Assembly: GCA_005889445.1 (NCBI GenBank)
Contig: VBGS01000027.1
Span: 1-10,785 of the forward strand
Source: Chloroflexota bacterium
GTDB taxonomy: Bacteria; Chloroflexota; Limnocylindria; P2-11E
Reading direction: 5' to 3'
DNA: 10,785 bases
The notes below the pieces were generated by a model. That model was not told where the DNA came from, did not search any database, and saw only the letters and a list, made by a program, of their open reading frames with translations. Below are positions 1 through 6,165 of the stretch, in pieces. Positions within the stretch are counted from its first letter, which is position 1, and each line of letters starts with the position of its first letter. The position numbers and the translations under genes are program-made.

Positions 1-1016
1 TGCTGCGACTTCCGCGCTTCCGTGTCGTCACGCCGCGGACCTATCGCGAGGCCGCGCAGCTGCTTCGCGAGCACGGCGCGGGCGCTCTTGACCGCGCGCG
101 GGGCACGCCGACGGTGCGCACGATGCTGGTCGCCGGCGGCACCGACCTGTTCCCCAACATGAAGCGGCGCCAGTTCACCCCCGAGGTGCTCATCTCTCTG
201 GCTCGGGTGCGCGACGCCGCCGCGCTCCACGAGAACGGACGCCTCGAGATATCAGCCGGGACGACGCTCACCGGGATCGCCACCGATACGCGCGTGCGCG
301 ACCGCTACACCGCGCTCGCCCAGGCGGCCGAGCTCGTCAGCACGCCGCAGCTGCGGAACATGGGAACGATCGGTGGGAACGTGTGCCTCGACACGCGCTG
401 CAACTGGTACGACCAGTCGCTGTTCTGGCGCACCGCCGAGGGCTTCTGCATGAAGACGAACCCCGAGGTCGTCTGCCGTGTCGCGACCTCCAGCCCGCGG
501 TGCCTCGCGGTGGCGAGCGCGGACACCGTCCCGGCGCTGCTGGTCCTCGGCGCGACCGTCCACCTCGAGGACGCGGACGGCGGGCGCGAGGTAGCGCTCG
601 CGGATCTCTACCGCGAGGACGGGATCCGCGCCTGGACGATGCATCCGGACGAGGTGCTGACGGACATCACCCTCCCTCGCGCGGACGGTTGGCGCAGCAC
701 CTACCTCAAGCTGCGCGACCGGGGGTCGTTCGACTTTCCCATCGCCGCAGTGGCCGCGGCCGTCCGGTTCGAAGGCGCGACCGTGGCCGATGCGCGCGTC
801 GCGATCACGGCCCTCGGATCGCGGCCGTTGCTCGTCGAGGCGGCCGGCGCAGCGCTGCGCGGCACGCGTCTCGACGACGAGGCGATCGCGGCGGCCGCGG
901 ACGCGGTGCACCGGGCCGCGCGGCCGATGGACAACACCTCGGGCACGATCTCGCAGCGAAAGCGCGCCGCGCGCGTCTTCGCCGAGCGGGCGCTCCGTTC
1001 GCTGCGTGCGAGCTGA
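1..1016 (+). CDS. Molybdenum hydroxylase FAD subunit, 4-hydroxybenzoyl-CoA reductase beta (HcrB) type, 5' partial
   Basis: This subunit should carry electrons from the [2Fe-2S] clusters of a xanthine-oxidase-family hydroxylase to FAD. The frame is open from base 3. Bases 1-2 are TG, so the start codon is probably ATG or GTG with its first base just outside, giving about 338 residues beginning (M)LRLPRFRVVTPRT. Counting from that start, the FAD-binding motif AGGTDLFPN lies near residue 45 and RNMGTIGGN near 119. A loop with Cys134, Cys150, Cys159 and Cys168 follows (CNWYDQSLFWR, then a second, third and fourth Cys). In the family this loop marks HcrB-type subunits and binds a [4Fe-4S] cluster. 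The C-terminal CO-dehydrogenase flavoprotein domain is complete. The catalytic molybdenum subunit and [2Fe-2S] subunit are not visible and are presumably upstream. The TGA is one base from the next ATG (TGAGATG). The subunit type is secure; the substrate is unknown and need not be a benzoyl-CoA ester. Confidence 0.88.
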   Translation, partial: LRLPRFRVVTPRTYREAAQLLREHGAGALDRARGTPTVRTMLVAGGTDLFPNMKRRQFTPEVLISLARVRDAAALHENGRLEISAGTTLTGIATDTRVRDRYTALAQAAELVSTPQLRNMGTIGGNVCLDTRCNWYDQSLFWRTAEGFCMKTNPEVVCRVATSSPRCLAVASADTVPALLVLGATVHLEDADGGREVALADLYREDGIRAWTMHPDEVLTDITLPRADGWRSTYLKLRDRGSFDFPIAAVAAAVRFEGATVADARVAITALGSRPLLVEAAGAALRGTRLDDEAIAAAADAVHRAARPMDNTSGTISQRKRAARVFAERALRSLRAS

Positions 1017-1017
1017 G

Positions 1018-1515
1018 ATGCGAGCGGTCGCGATCGTTCCCGCGGCCGGGTCCGCCGAGCGCTTCGGCGGCGGGAAGCTCCTGACGCCCATCGACGGGGA
1101 GCCCATGCTCGATCACACCATCCGCGCGCTCCTGGACGGCGGCGCGTCGGAGATCATCGTCGTCGTCGGACGAGATGCACGCGCGGAGCTCGAGCGCGAC
1201 GTGAACACCCTGCTCGATCCGCGCGTCCGGGCGGTCATGCCGTTCGTCTCGGCCGACACCGTGCGGGCGGTCATCGAGAAATTCGCGACTCGGCACGCGA
1301 TCGTCTCGCCGCGCTATCGCGGCAAGCGTGGCCATCCGGTCGCGCTGCCGACGTCATTACGCGATGAGATCGCCGCGACCGATCCACATGCCAACCTGCA
1401 CGAGGTCATCAAGAAGCATCCCGACATGCGGGTCGACCTCGACGTCGACGACCCCGGCGTCGTGCGCGACGTCGATACGCTCGCGGACCTGGAGGAGCGC
1501 GGCGCGAGCTCGTGA
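1018..1515 (+). CDS. MocA/MobA-like molybdenum-cofactor nucleotidyltransferase, core segment missing
   Basis: Family members transfer CMP or GMP to molybdopterin; the CTP-using MocA matures xanthine-oxidase-family enzymes, which fits the neighbouring hydroxylase gene. The ATG follows the upstream TGA by one base and there is no strong ribosome site, so translation is probably coupled. The 165-residue product has the nucleotide-binding start AIVPAAGSAERFGGGKLL (residues 5-22), a strand EIIVVVG (about 45-51), YRGKRGHPVALP (about 100-111) and the C-terminal signature VDDPGVVRDVDTLADLEE (about 143-160). MocA of E. coli has 192 residues. Here VRAV (residues 70-73) runs straight into MPFVSADTV (74-82). 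The family's NPxxxxG..S segment and the Gly-Asp of the GDMP metal/nucleotide motif, about 30 residues, are absent although the frame is kept. It may be inactive, a pseudogene or mis-assembled. Family call firm, function doubtful. Confidence 0.8.
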   Translation: MRAVAIVPAAGSAERFGGGKLLTPIDGEPMLDHTIRALLDGGASEIIVVVGRDARAELERDVNTLLDPRVRAVMPFVSADTVRAVIEKFATRHAIVSPRYRGKRGHPVALPTSLRDEIAATDPHANLHEVIKKHPDMRVDLDVDDPGVVRDVDTLADLEERGASS

Positions 1516-1527
1516 GCAATCGATTGC
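1516..1527. repeat. 12-bp perfect palindrome just after the mocA-like stop
   Basis: GCAATCGATTGC reads the same on both strands and begins at the base after the TGA stop (1513-1515). It is 10 bases upstream of the candidate -35 box at 1538. A short dyad in this position could be an operator for the downstream four-gene operon. It is too short and lacks a T-run to be a terminator. Chance occurrence is possible. Confidence 0.4.
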
Positions 1528-1537
1528 CCACCCTCGG

Positions 1538-1566
1538 TTGACGCCCGAAGTGAGGGTCGCTACCTT
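1538..1566 (+). promoter_or_regulatory. Candidate promoter for the ferredoxin-cytochrome b operon
   Basis: TTGACG (1538-1543) is a good -35 match. After a 17-base spacer comes TACCTT (1561-1566), a weak -10 match with TA at the start and T at the end. The predicted transcription start lies near 1573, about 33 bases before the GTG at 1606. A dyad, ACCCTC (1530-1535) with GAGGGT (1552-1557), surrounds the -35 box and could be a regulator site or an RNA stem if the upstream operon reads through. This is the only gap of any size between 1 and 4626. Confidence 0.45.
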
Positions 1567-1590
1567 GCCCGAAGACCGCTCATTCCGTGA

Positions 1591-1596
1591 GGGAGG
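1591..1596 (+). promoter_or_regulatory. Ribosome binding site fixing the GTG start at 1606
   Basis: GGGAGG lies 9 bases before GTG 1606. Translation from that GTG puts the twin-arginine motif SRRGFLK at residues 11-17, as expected for a Tat signal peptide. The ribosome site and the signal peptide therefore agree on this start. Confidence 0.65.
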
Positions 1597-1605
1597 GCCG
1601 CCGTC

Positions 1606-2367
1606 GTGGACCAGCCGCCCGAACCAGCGGACCCATCCCGCCGCGGCTTCCTGAAGGCAGCGGCCGCGCCGGTCGTCGCGTTCATCGCGCTCGAAGCGAT
1701 CGGCGGCCTCGGCATCGCGAACGGCGCGACCCCGAAGTCGACCAAGCCCGCGCAGGGCGTCATCTTTCCCGACCCGTCGCTCTGCATCGGCTGCCTGACG
1801 TGCGAAGTGATCTGCTCGCACGAGCACAAGGACCAGGGCCTCTCCGACGTGCCGAGGATCCGCATCTTCAACGACCCGACGACCGAGGTCGCGCCGGTGA
1901 TCAAGGCCGCATACCCGGACCGCGGTCAATTCCATCAGGAGCCGTGCCTTCAGTGCCCGACCGCGGAATGCCTCTACGTCTGCCCCGTCGATGCGCTGCA
2001 GGTCGAGCCCCGTACCGGTGCCCGGTTCATCCGCGAGGACACCTGCGTGTCATGCGGGCGCTGCCAGGAAGCGTGCCCGTTCCCGATCACCGACGAGACG
2101 AAGGCGACGAACCAGCTCACGTTCGATCAGCACACCCGCATCACGTATGACCCGGTGGCCGACACGATGGCGAAATGCGACCTCTGCTACTGGCGGAACG
2201 GTGGGCCCGCGTGCGTCGAGCGGTGCCCGGTGAACATCCGTATCCGTCAGGGGATCATCCAGAGCGATCACCTGTGCCTCGAGGCGCCCGCATCGACGCC
2301 GGAGACCTGGGCGAAGCTGCGTACGTTCCAGACCTTCGAAGGAAGTCCCGCGCAGGGCAAGGCCTGA
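1606..2367 (+). CDS. Tat-exported four-cluster [4Fe-4S] ferredoxin-like electron-transfer protein
   Basis: A predicted extracytoplasmic electron carrier of the HybA/DmsB/FdnH-like four-cluster type (253 residues). The N-terminus has the twin-arginine motif SRRGFLK (11-17) followed by a hydrophobic stretch to about residue 40. Four cysteine groups can be read: C60/C63/C66/C70 (CIGCLTCEVIC), C114/C117/C122/C126, C147/C150/C153/C157 (CVSCGRCQEACP) and C191/C194/C203/C207. A seventeenth cysteine is C224. The sequence around cluster one, CIGCLTCEVICSHEH, recalls ferredoxins that accompany aldehyde oxidoreductases. The stop overlaps the ATG of the next gene by one base (TGATG). That next gene encodes a cytochrome b, which by analogy with formate dehydrogenase would take the electrons to quinone. 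No molybdopterin enzyme of the DMSO-reductase family is in view, so the electron donor is inferred, possibly one of the two molybdenum hydroxylases here. Family call firm, partner uncertain. Confidence 0.9.
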   Translation: MDQPPEPADPSRRGFLKAAAAPVVAFIALEAIGGLGIANGATPKSTKPAQGVIFPDPSLCIGCLTCEVICSHEHKDQGLSDVPRIRIFNDPTTEVAPVIKAAYPDRGQFHQEPCLQCPTAECLYVCPVDALQVEPRTGARFIREDTCVSCGRCQEACPFPITDETKATNQLTFDQHTRITYDPVADTMAKCDLCYWRNGGPACVERCPVNIRIRQGIIQSDHLCLEAPASTPETWAKLRTFQTFEGSPAQGKA

Positions 2368-3296
2368 TGGGAGCAGTCCGCTGGCTGATCGTGCTGGTGG
2401 GCGTCGCGCTCGCTGGACTCGGCGCCGTGGCGATCTTCGGTCAGGCGACGTCGGGCACGCAGCCGTGGGATCCCGAGCTCTCCGACAACTTCATCTTCGT
2501 GAAGTCGATCCCGTTCGTCCTCGGGCTCGGCGTCGCGGTCGGACTGGCACGTGGCCGCGGCGCGGGCGCGCAGCGCCGGCGCGCGGATGGCAGGGTCGAG
2601 CGATTTCGGATCGGGACCGTCGTCGGCCACTGGATCATGACGATCGGGTTTCTGCTGGCGCTGCCGACGGGCATGTGGCAATACCTGGGTGGGATCCTCG
2701 ACGTGCGCGCGCCGATCGACCTGTTCCTCTTCTACCGCGTCCATTACGTCGGCGGCGCGGTCGTGCTCTTCGGCGTCGCGAGCTTCCTGGCGTACTGGTC
2801 CATCAACGCCGACCGCTCGCTCCTCCCGCCGCGTGGCCAGTGGCGCGCCCATCTCGCGGGCGCCACGGCTGAGCTTCCGCCGCGGCTCAGCGGGCCGATC
2901 GCGCGGCTCTTCCGCCTCGATCTTGCCGCGAGAAGGCCAACGCCGGACCGCTTCACCTATTACGAGACCGGGTTCTCCTTTCCGGTCTGGACGATCGCGC
3001 TCGCGCTGATCACCGTGACCGGGCTCATCAAGGCGATGCGCTACGTCTATCCGATCCCGGGCGGGATCCTGTACTGGGCGTCGACGTTCCATGTCGCGAG
3101 CATGGTGCTCATCGTCCTCAAGGTGCTCGATCATCTCCGCTACACGCTCCCGCGCTGGCCGATGATGGTGGCGATCGCGAAGGGCTGGGTGAACGAGGGC
3201 TCGATCCGAAGCCTGCTCGCGGCCGAGCCGACCGCGGCCCCGGCGGCAGACGCGGACGTCGCACGGGCGCCGGCGATGAGCGGCAGCGACCGATGA
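2367..3296 (+). CDS. Membrane cytochrome b subunit (formate dehydrogenase gamma / cytochrome b561-like)
   Basis: A 309-residue integral membrane protein, predicted to hold b-type haem and pass electrons from the upstream ferredoxin to the quinone pool. The ATG at 2367 overlaps the previous stop (TGATG). Likely membrane helices lie at about 6-25, 47-62, 87-106, 121-144, 205-225 and 235-256. Candidate haem histidines are His88 (VVGHW, start of a helix), His126 (FYRVHYVGG), His242 (STFHVAS) and His256 (LDHLRYTLP), placed as in FdnI-like subunits. The first two helices are extra relative to a four-helix core. A polar arginine-rich loop (about 62-82) and a long loop (about 147-200) separate the helices. 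The Ala/Pro-rich tail (about 285-309) looks disordered. The stop overlaps the next ATG (ATGA). A family-level assignment is safe; haem content and topology are inferred. Confidence 0.85.
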   Translation: MGAVRWLIVLVGVALAGLGAVAIFGQATSGTQPWDPELSDNFIFVKSIPFVLGLGVAVGLARGRGAGAQRRRADGRVERFRIGTVVGHWIMTIGFLLALPTGMWQYLGGILDVRAPIDLFLFYRVHYVGGAVVLFGVASFLAYWSINADRSLLPPRGQWRAHLAGATAELPPRLSGPIARLFRLDLAARRPTPDRFTYYETGFSFPVWTIALALITVTGLIKAMRYVYPIPGGILYWASTFHVASMVLIVLKVLDHLRYTLPRWPMMVAIAKGWVNEGSIRSLLAAEPTAAPAADADVARAPAMSGSDR

Positions 3297-3514
3297 AGCG
3301 CATCGTCGCGGTGCTCGCCATCGTCTGGGCGGCCGCGAATGTCGTCGTCGCGTATCTCTTCGTGACGAATGCATTTGTCGCGAAGACCGCCGCAAAGGAG
3401 GGTCTGCCCGCTCAGGCAGCGCTCTTGCTTGGCGGACTCCTGATAGCCGTGTTCGCCGTGATAGTGGCCCGTGAGGGCCTCGCCTTGTTCCGCGGGACGA
3501 GCCGGGTGAGCTGA
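3293..3514 (+). CDS. Small two-helix membrane protein, unrecognised
   Basis: This 73-residue protein starts inside the stop of the cytochrome b gene (ATGA) and its own TGA overlaps the next ATG (TGATG). It is therefore locked into the operon by overlaps on both sides, which strongly supports it as a real gene. It has a hydrophobic helix at about 4-27 and another at about 41-64, joined by a short polar stretch (TAAKEGLPAQ), with a basic end (LFRGTSRVS). There are no cysteines and only weak family signals. A role as a small accessory subunit of the cytochrome b complex is an inference from position only. Confidence 0.72.
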   Translation: MKRIVAVLAIVWAAANVVVAYLFVTNAFVAKTAAKEGLPAQAALLLGGLLIAVFAVIVAREGLALFRGTSRVS

Positions 3515-4626
3515 TGCCCGCGCTCCGCGCGCTCCGCGTGCTCTACGTCGCGGCGTTCCTGGCCCTCGCGACGAGCGTCGCGACCGCCGCCGCCACCCCG
3601 ATCCGACAGCTCACCAACACGCAGGCGTCGAACATCCGGCCGAGCTGGAGTCCCGACGGCAAGCGGATCGCCTTTCAGAGCAATCGCGACGGTCCGTACC
3701 ACATCTATGTGATGGACTCGGACGGATCGAACGTCCGTCAGCTCACCAGCGGTGATGCCGACGACCGCCATCCCGCGTGGAGCCCGGACGGGAAGGTCCT
3801 CGCGATCGACTCGGGTGATCAGGCGAAACGCGAGATCTTCCTCATCGACGTGAGCTCGCGGCAGCGGACTCAGATCACCAAGCTCGATGCGATTGCGAGC
3901 TTTCCAAGCTGGAGTCCCGACGGCTCGCAGGTGAGCTTCTATCTGTATCAGGCCGGCACCATGGATCTCTGGGCCACGCCGCGAGACCAAAACGCCATCC
4001 CCACCCGCCTTACGCGCAACCTCGCGAACGAGCAGAACAACCAGTGCACCTTCGCCTGCCACGCGGCGTCCTGGTCCCCGAGCGGCTCGATGATCGCGCT
4101 GTCGGACGGCGACTCGGCTCGAGTGCTCCTCATCGCCGCGTCCGGCGGTGCCGGCACGCCGATCTCACCCACCGACGAGCGCAGCCACTTCCCGACGTAT
4201 CTGCCCGACGGGCGCGTCGTCTACGTGACCGAGCACGTCTCGCAGGACCAGAGCTGGACCGACCTGTGGACGATCGATCCGGCGAGCGGCGCACCACGCT
4301 CCGAGCTGGCGACGCAGGTGCAGGCGCAGGGCCCGTTCGAGGTCTCGAACGACACGCGCCAGCTGCTGTTCGCATCGCCACGCACCGGCAACTTCGAGAT
4401 CTACGCGGTGACGCTCGACGCGGCGGGCAAGGCCGCGCTCGCGACGAAACCCGAGCGGATCAATCCCGATACGGTGAGTCAGGTGCCGGCGGAGAAGCCG
4501 GCAAATGGGTTGACGCTCCCCCAGAACGCGGAACCCTATCTGCTGGTCTTCGGGATCCTGGCGCTGCTGACCGTCGGCGTCGAGAGCGTGTTCCGCGCTC
4601 GGCGACGCGCGCGCTCTAAGCCCTAG
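3514..4626 (+). CDS. Exported TolB-like beta-propeller with C-terminal membrane anchor
   Basis: A 370-residue protein with an N-terminal signal peptide (about 1-27, ending TAAATP). It carries PD40/TolB-type propeller repeats marked by WSPDG at about 45, 89 and 133, WSPSG at 187 and LPDG at 230. Repeat spacing of about 44-54 residues fits five or six blades. A hydrophobic helix at about 342-358 followed by RARRRARSKP would leave the propeller outside and the basic tail inside. The fourth blade contains Cys178, Cys182 and His183 (CTFACH), the only cysteines in the protein. They could form a disulfide or, less likely, a CX3CH haem-c site. The ATG overlaps the upstream stop. Its role is unclear: such propellers usually act as scaffolds or binding modules. 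Being last in the ferredoxin-cytochrome operon, it may help to organise an extracytoplasmic complex. The 3' end overlaps the convergent gene by 11 bases with no terminator between them. Confidence 0.83.
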   Translation: MPALRALRVLYVAAFLALATSVATAAATPIRQLTNTQASNIRPSWSPDGKRIAFQSNRDGPYHIYVMDSDGSNVRQLTSGDADDRHPAWSPDGKVLAIDSGDQAKREIFLIDVSSRQRTQITKLDAIASFPSWSPDGSQVSFYLYQAGTMDLWATPRDQNAIPTRLTRNLANEQNNQCTFACHAASWSPSGSMIALSDGDSARVLLIAASGGAGTPISPTDERSHFPTYLPDGRVVYVTEHVSQDQSWTDLWTIDPASGAPRSELATQVQAQGPFEVSNDTRQLLFASPRTGNFEIYAVTLDAAGKAALATKPERINPDTVSQVPAEKPANGLTLPQNAEPYLLVFGILALLTVGVESVFRARRRARSKP

Positions 4627-4942
4627 GGTCCTCGCCGCGACCGCGCAGCAGCTCCCGCCGCGACAGCGGCTTTGTCTTGCGCTCTTGCTCGGCCAGCCAC
4701 TTCGCTCGCTTCGGCGAGCTCGCGGCCGGGTCGGCGAGCACACCGCTCTGGACCGGTGGCGTCACCTCCGCCGCGATGTCGGCGAGCTCGTCGAGGATCA
4801 GCTGCAGCTCGTCGGCGTGGAGCTTCGTCATCGTCTCGAGCTTGCGTGCGAGGTCGCTCACCTCGGTGGTATGGAGCTCCTTGAAGGATCGGATCTGCTG
4901 CTCGAGCCGCCGGAGACGGACGGCGAGCCGATCTTCGTTCAC
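4616..4942 (-). CDS. Small coiled-coil protein, unrecognised
   Basis: A 108-residue hydrophilic protein. Residues about 5-60 are rich in Leu, Glu, Arg and Lys with heptad-like spacing (RLEQQIRSFKELH, LARKLETMTKLHADELQLIL) and should form a long helix or coiled coil. A Pro/Ser-rich linker follows, then a basic tail (KRAKWLAEQERKTKPLSRRE). The start is GTG 4942, preceded by GGAGG at 4947-4951, and it overlaps the stop of the upstream minus-strand gene as GTGA. This indicates a two-gene operon with translational coupling. No family recognised. The last 11 bases lie within the end of the convergent propeller gene. Confidence 0.7.
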   Translation of the reverse strand: MNEDRLAVRLRRLEQQIRSFKELHTTEVSDLARKLETMTKLHADELQLILDELADIAAEVTPPVQSGVLADPAASSPKRAKWLAEQERKTKPLSRRELLRGRGEDPRA

Positions 4943-5322
4943 AGCTCCTCCATCCCGCGGTGCGTGACGATCTTCGGCGCGCTGGGATCCGCCTTCTCCG
5001 CGTAGATCTCGTCCCCGCGCTCGATCTGGGCCACGAGGTCGTCCGCGATGCGGCCCGCATCAAGGCGCGTCGCGACGAGGATCGTCGCGTTGCCCGCGAG
5101 CGGGCCCGCGCGGTCGCGAAGCTCGGGTGGCACCACCAGGATGTCGAAGCGCGCTGGTAGGTCCTCGAGCGGGGCGAGGCGCACGCGGACGCGGAGCCGA
5201 GCGCGCTCGATGCGCTTTTCGAAACGATGGAAGACCGCGAGCCACGCCGTGGGCAGCTCACCGGAGAACGCGCACACGATCTCGCTTACGAGTCTGCGTC
5301 CGGCGGGCGTCCGTGATGTCAC
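4939..5322 (-). CDS. Unrecognised 127-residue alpha/beta protein
   Basis: The chosen start, GTG 5322, has a GGAGG site 5 bases upstream (5328-5332) and gives 127 residues. Longer readings run opposite the phosphatase gene and are rejected. The N-terminus (about 8-45) looks helical with a single Cys17 and several arginines. The centre has a strand-loop-helix, RFDILVVPPELRDRA (58-72), followed by a strand NATILVAT (78-85) and a helix (88-103). This weakly recalls the nucleotide- or phosphosugar-type alpha/beta folds of PTS IIB-like proteins, but I would not name a function. It overlaps the downstream coiled-coil gene by four bases (GTGA), so the two products probably act together. It diverges from the phosphatase-like gene with 12 bases between start codons. 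Confidence 0.68.
   Translation of the reverse strand: MTSRTPAGRRLVSEIVCAFSGELPTAWLAVFHRFEKRIERARLRVRVRLAPLEDLPARFDILVVPPELRDRAGPLAGNATILVATRLDAGRIADDLVAQIERGDEIYAEKADPSAPKIVTHRGMEEL
4947..4951 (-). promoter_or_regulatory. Ribosome binding site for the coiled-coil gene
   Basis: On the minus strand GGAGG stands 4 bases before GTG 4942, inside the last codons of the upstream gene (encoding MEEL). It supports the GTG start and the GTGA overlap. Confidence 0.6.
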
Positions 5323-5327
5323 ACTGG

Positions 5328-5332
5328 CCTCC
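5328..5332 (-). promoter_or_regulatory. Ribosome binding site fixing the GTG start at 5322
   Basis: GGAGG on the minus strand, 5 bases before GTG 5322. It is the deciding evidence that the 127-residue gene starts here and not further upstream opposite the phosphatase gene. It fills most of the 12-base gap between the two divergent starts. Confidence 0.62.
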
Positions 5333-5334
5333 GC

Positions 5335-6153
5335 GTGGACGACAAGAGCGCGCGTGACCTCGCGGTCCGCACGGCCTTCCGCGCGGGCCGCCTCGCCGCA
5401 GCGCGCATCGGTGAGCCGGGATACCTCCGCTGGAAAGGGCTGCGCGACGTCGTCGCGGGCGCCTCCGTCGAGGTGCAGGACGAGATCGTGGCGGCGATCC
5501 GCGCCGAGTGTCCGGACGATGCCATGCTGCTCGAAGAGGGTCCCGAGGACGAGCCGCTCGACGTCGCCGCCGAGCGTCTCTGGATCGTCGATCCCATCTG
5601 TGGAAGCCTGAACTTCGTCCACGGCATCCCATTCTTCGCGATATCGATCGCGCTCCGGGTCGCGGGCCAGCTGCGCGTCGGCGTGGTGTACGACCCGATG
5701 CGCGATGAGTGTTTCGCGGCCTGCATCGGTGAGCCAGCGTATCTGAACGATCGGCCGATCACGGTCCCGACGATGTCGCAGGGGCCCGAGTTCTGGGAGC
5801 AGTCCTGGGTCGGCGCCGATCTTCCGAACGACGGGCCGCTCCGCAAGGAGGCGCTTCGCGTCCTCGAGCTTCACGCGAAGGAAGTGCTGTCGCTGTCCGT
5901 GCTCGGTTCTCCGGCCCTCGGTCTCTGCTACGTCGCGTGTGGCCGCCTGAACGTGTACTGGTCGCTCGACGCGAAGCCGTGGGACGTGGCGGGGGCGGGA
6001 GTGGTGCTCCAGTGCGCGGGCGGCCTGCTCACCGATCCCGAAGGCGGCTCCTGGATCCACTCCGCCGGCGGGTACGTCGCCGGGAACCCGTCGCTGCACC
6101 AGTGGGCCCTGCGCGCGATCAAGTACGTCAAGCAGCACCCCGACCCGGTCTAG
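5335..6153 (+). CDS. Inositol monophosphatase family protein with altered metal site
   Basis: This 272-residue protein matches the inositol monophosphatase family in length and order of motifs. Members are metal-dependent phosphatases acting on inositol phosphate, histidinol phosphate, fructose-1,6-bisphosphate or PAP. Visible parts are LLEEG (65-69, first metal Glu), WIVDPICGSLNFVHG (83-97), SIALRVAGQLRVGVVYDP (104-121), GSPALGLCYVACGRLNVYW (191-209) and KPWDVAGAG (214-222, metal Asp217). The family signature is DPxDGTxNF. Here Asp86 is kept, but the second metal aspartate is Cys89 and Thr is Ser91. The N-terminal TxAD stretch is also not recognisable. The protein may bind metal differently or be non-catalytic. 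GTG 5335 is the earliest start after an in-frame TGA (5314-5316). No ribosome site precedes it, so a leaderless message or a later start is possible. It ends 12 bases before a strong hairpin. Confidence 0.85.
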   Translation: MDDKSARDLAVRTAFRAGRLAAARIGEPGYLRWKGLRDVVAGASVEVQDEIVAAIRAECPDDAMLLEEGPEDEPLDVAAERLWIVDPICGSLNFVHGIPFFAISIALRVAGQLRVGVVYDPMRDECFAACIGEPAYLNDRPITVPTMSQGPEFWEQSWVGADLPNDGPLRKEALRVLELHAKEVLSLSVLGSPALGLCYVACGRLNVYWSLDAKPWDVAGAGVVLQCAGGLLTDPEGGSWIHSAGGYVAGNPSLHQWALRAIKYVKQHPDPV

Positions 6154-6165
6154 CTCCGCCACAAA

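Noticed and set aside
4620..4670. SRRELLR near the end of the 108-residue protein resembles a Tat motif.
   Set aside because: It lies at the C-terminus without a following hydrophobic stretch, so it cannot be a signal peptide.
5323..6162. Long minus-strand reading frame opposite the phosphatase-like gene, in frame with the 127-residue gene.
   Set aside because: It is the complement of well-conserved phosphatase motifs, and the GGAGG before GTG 5322 gives the real start of the minus gene.
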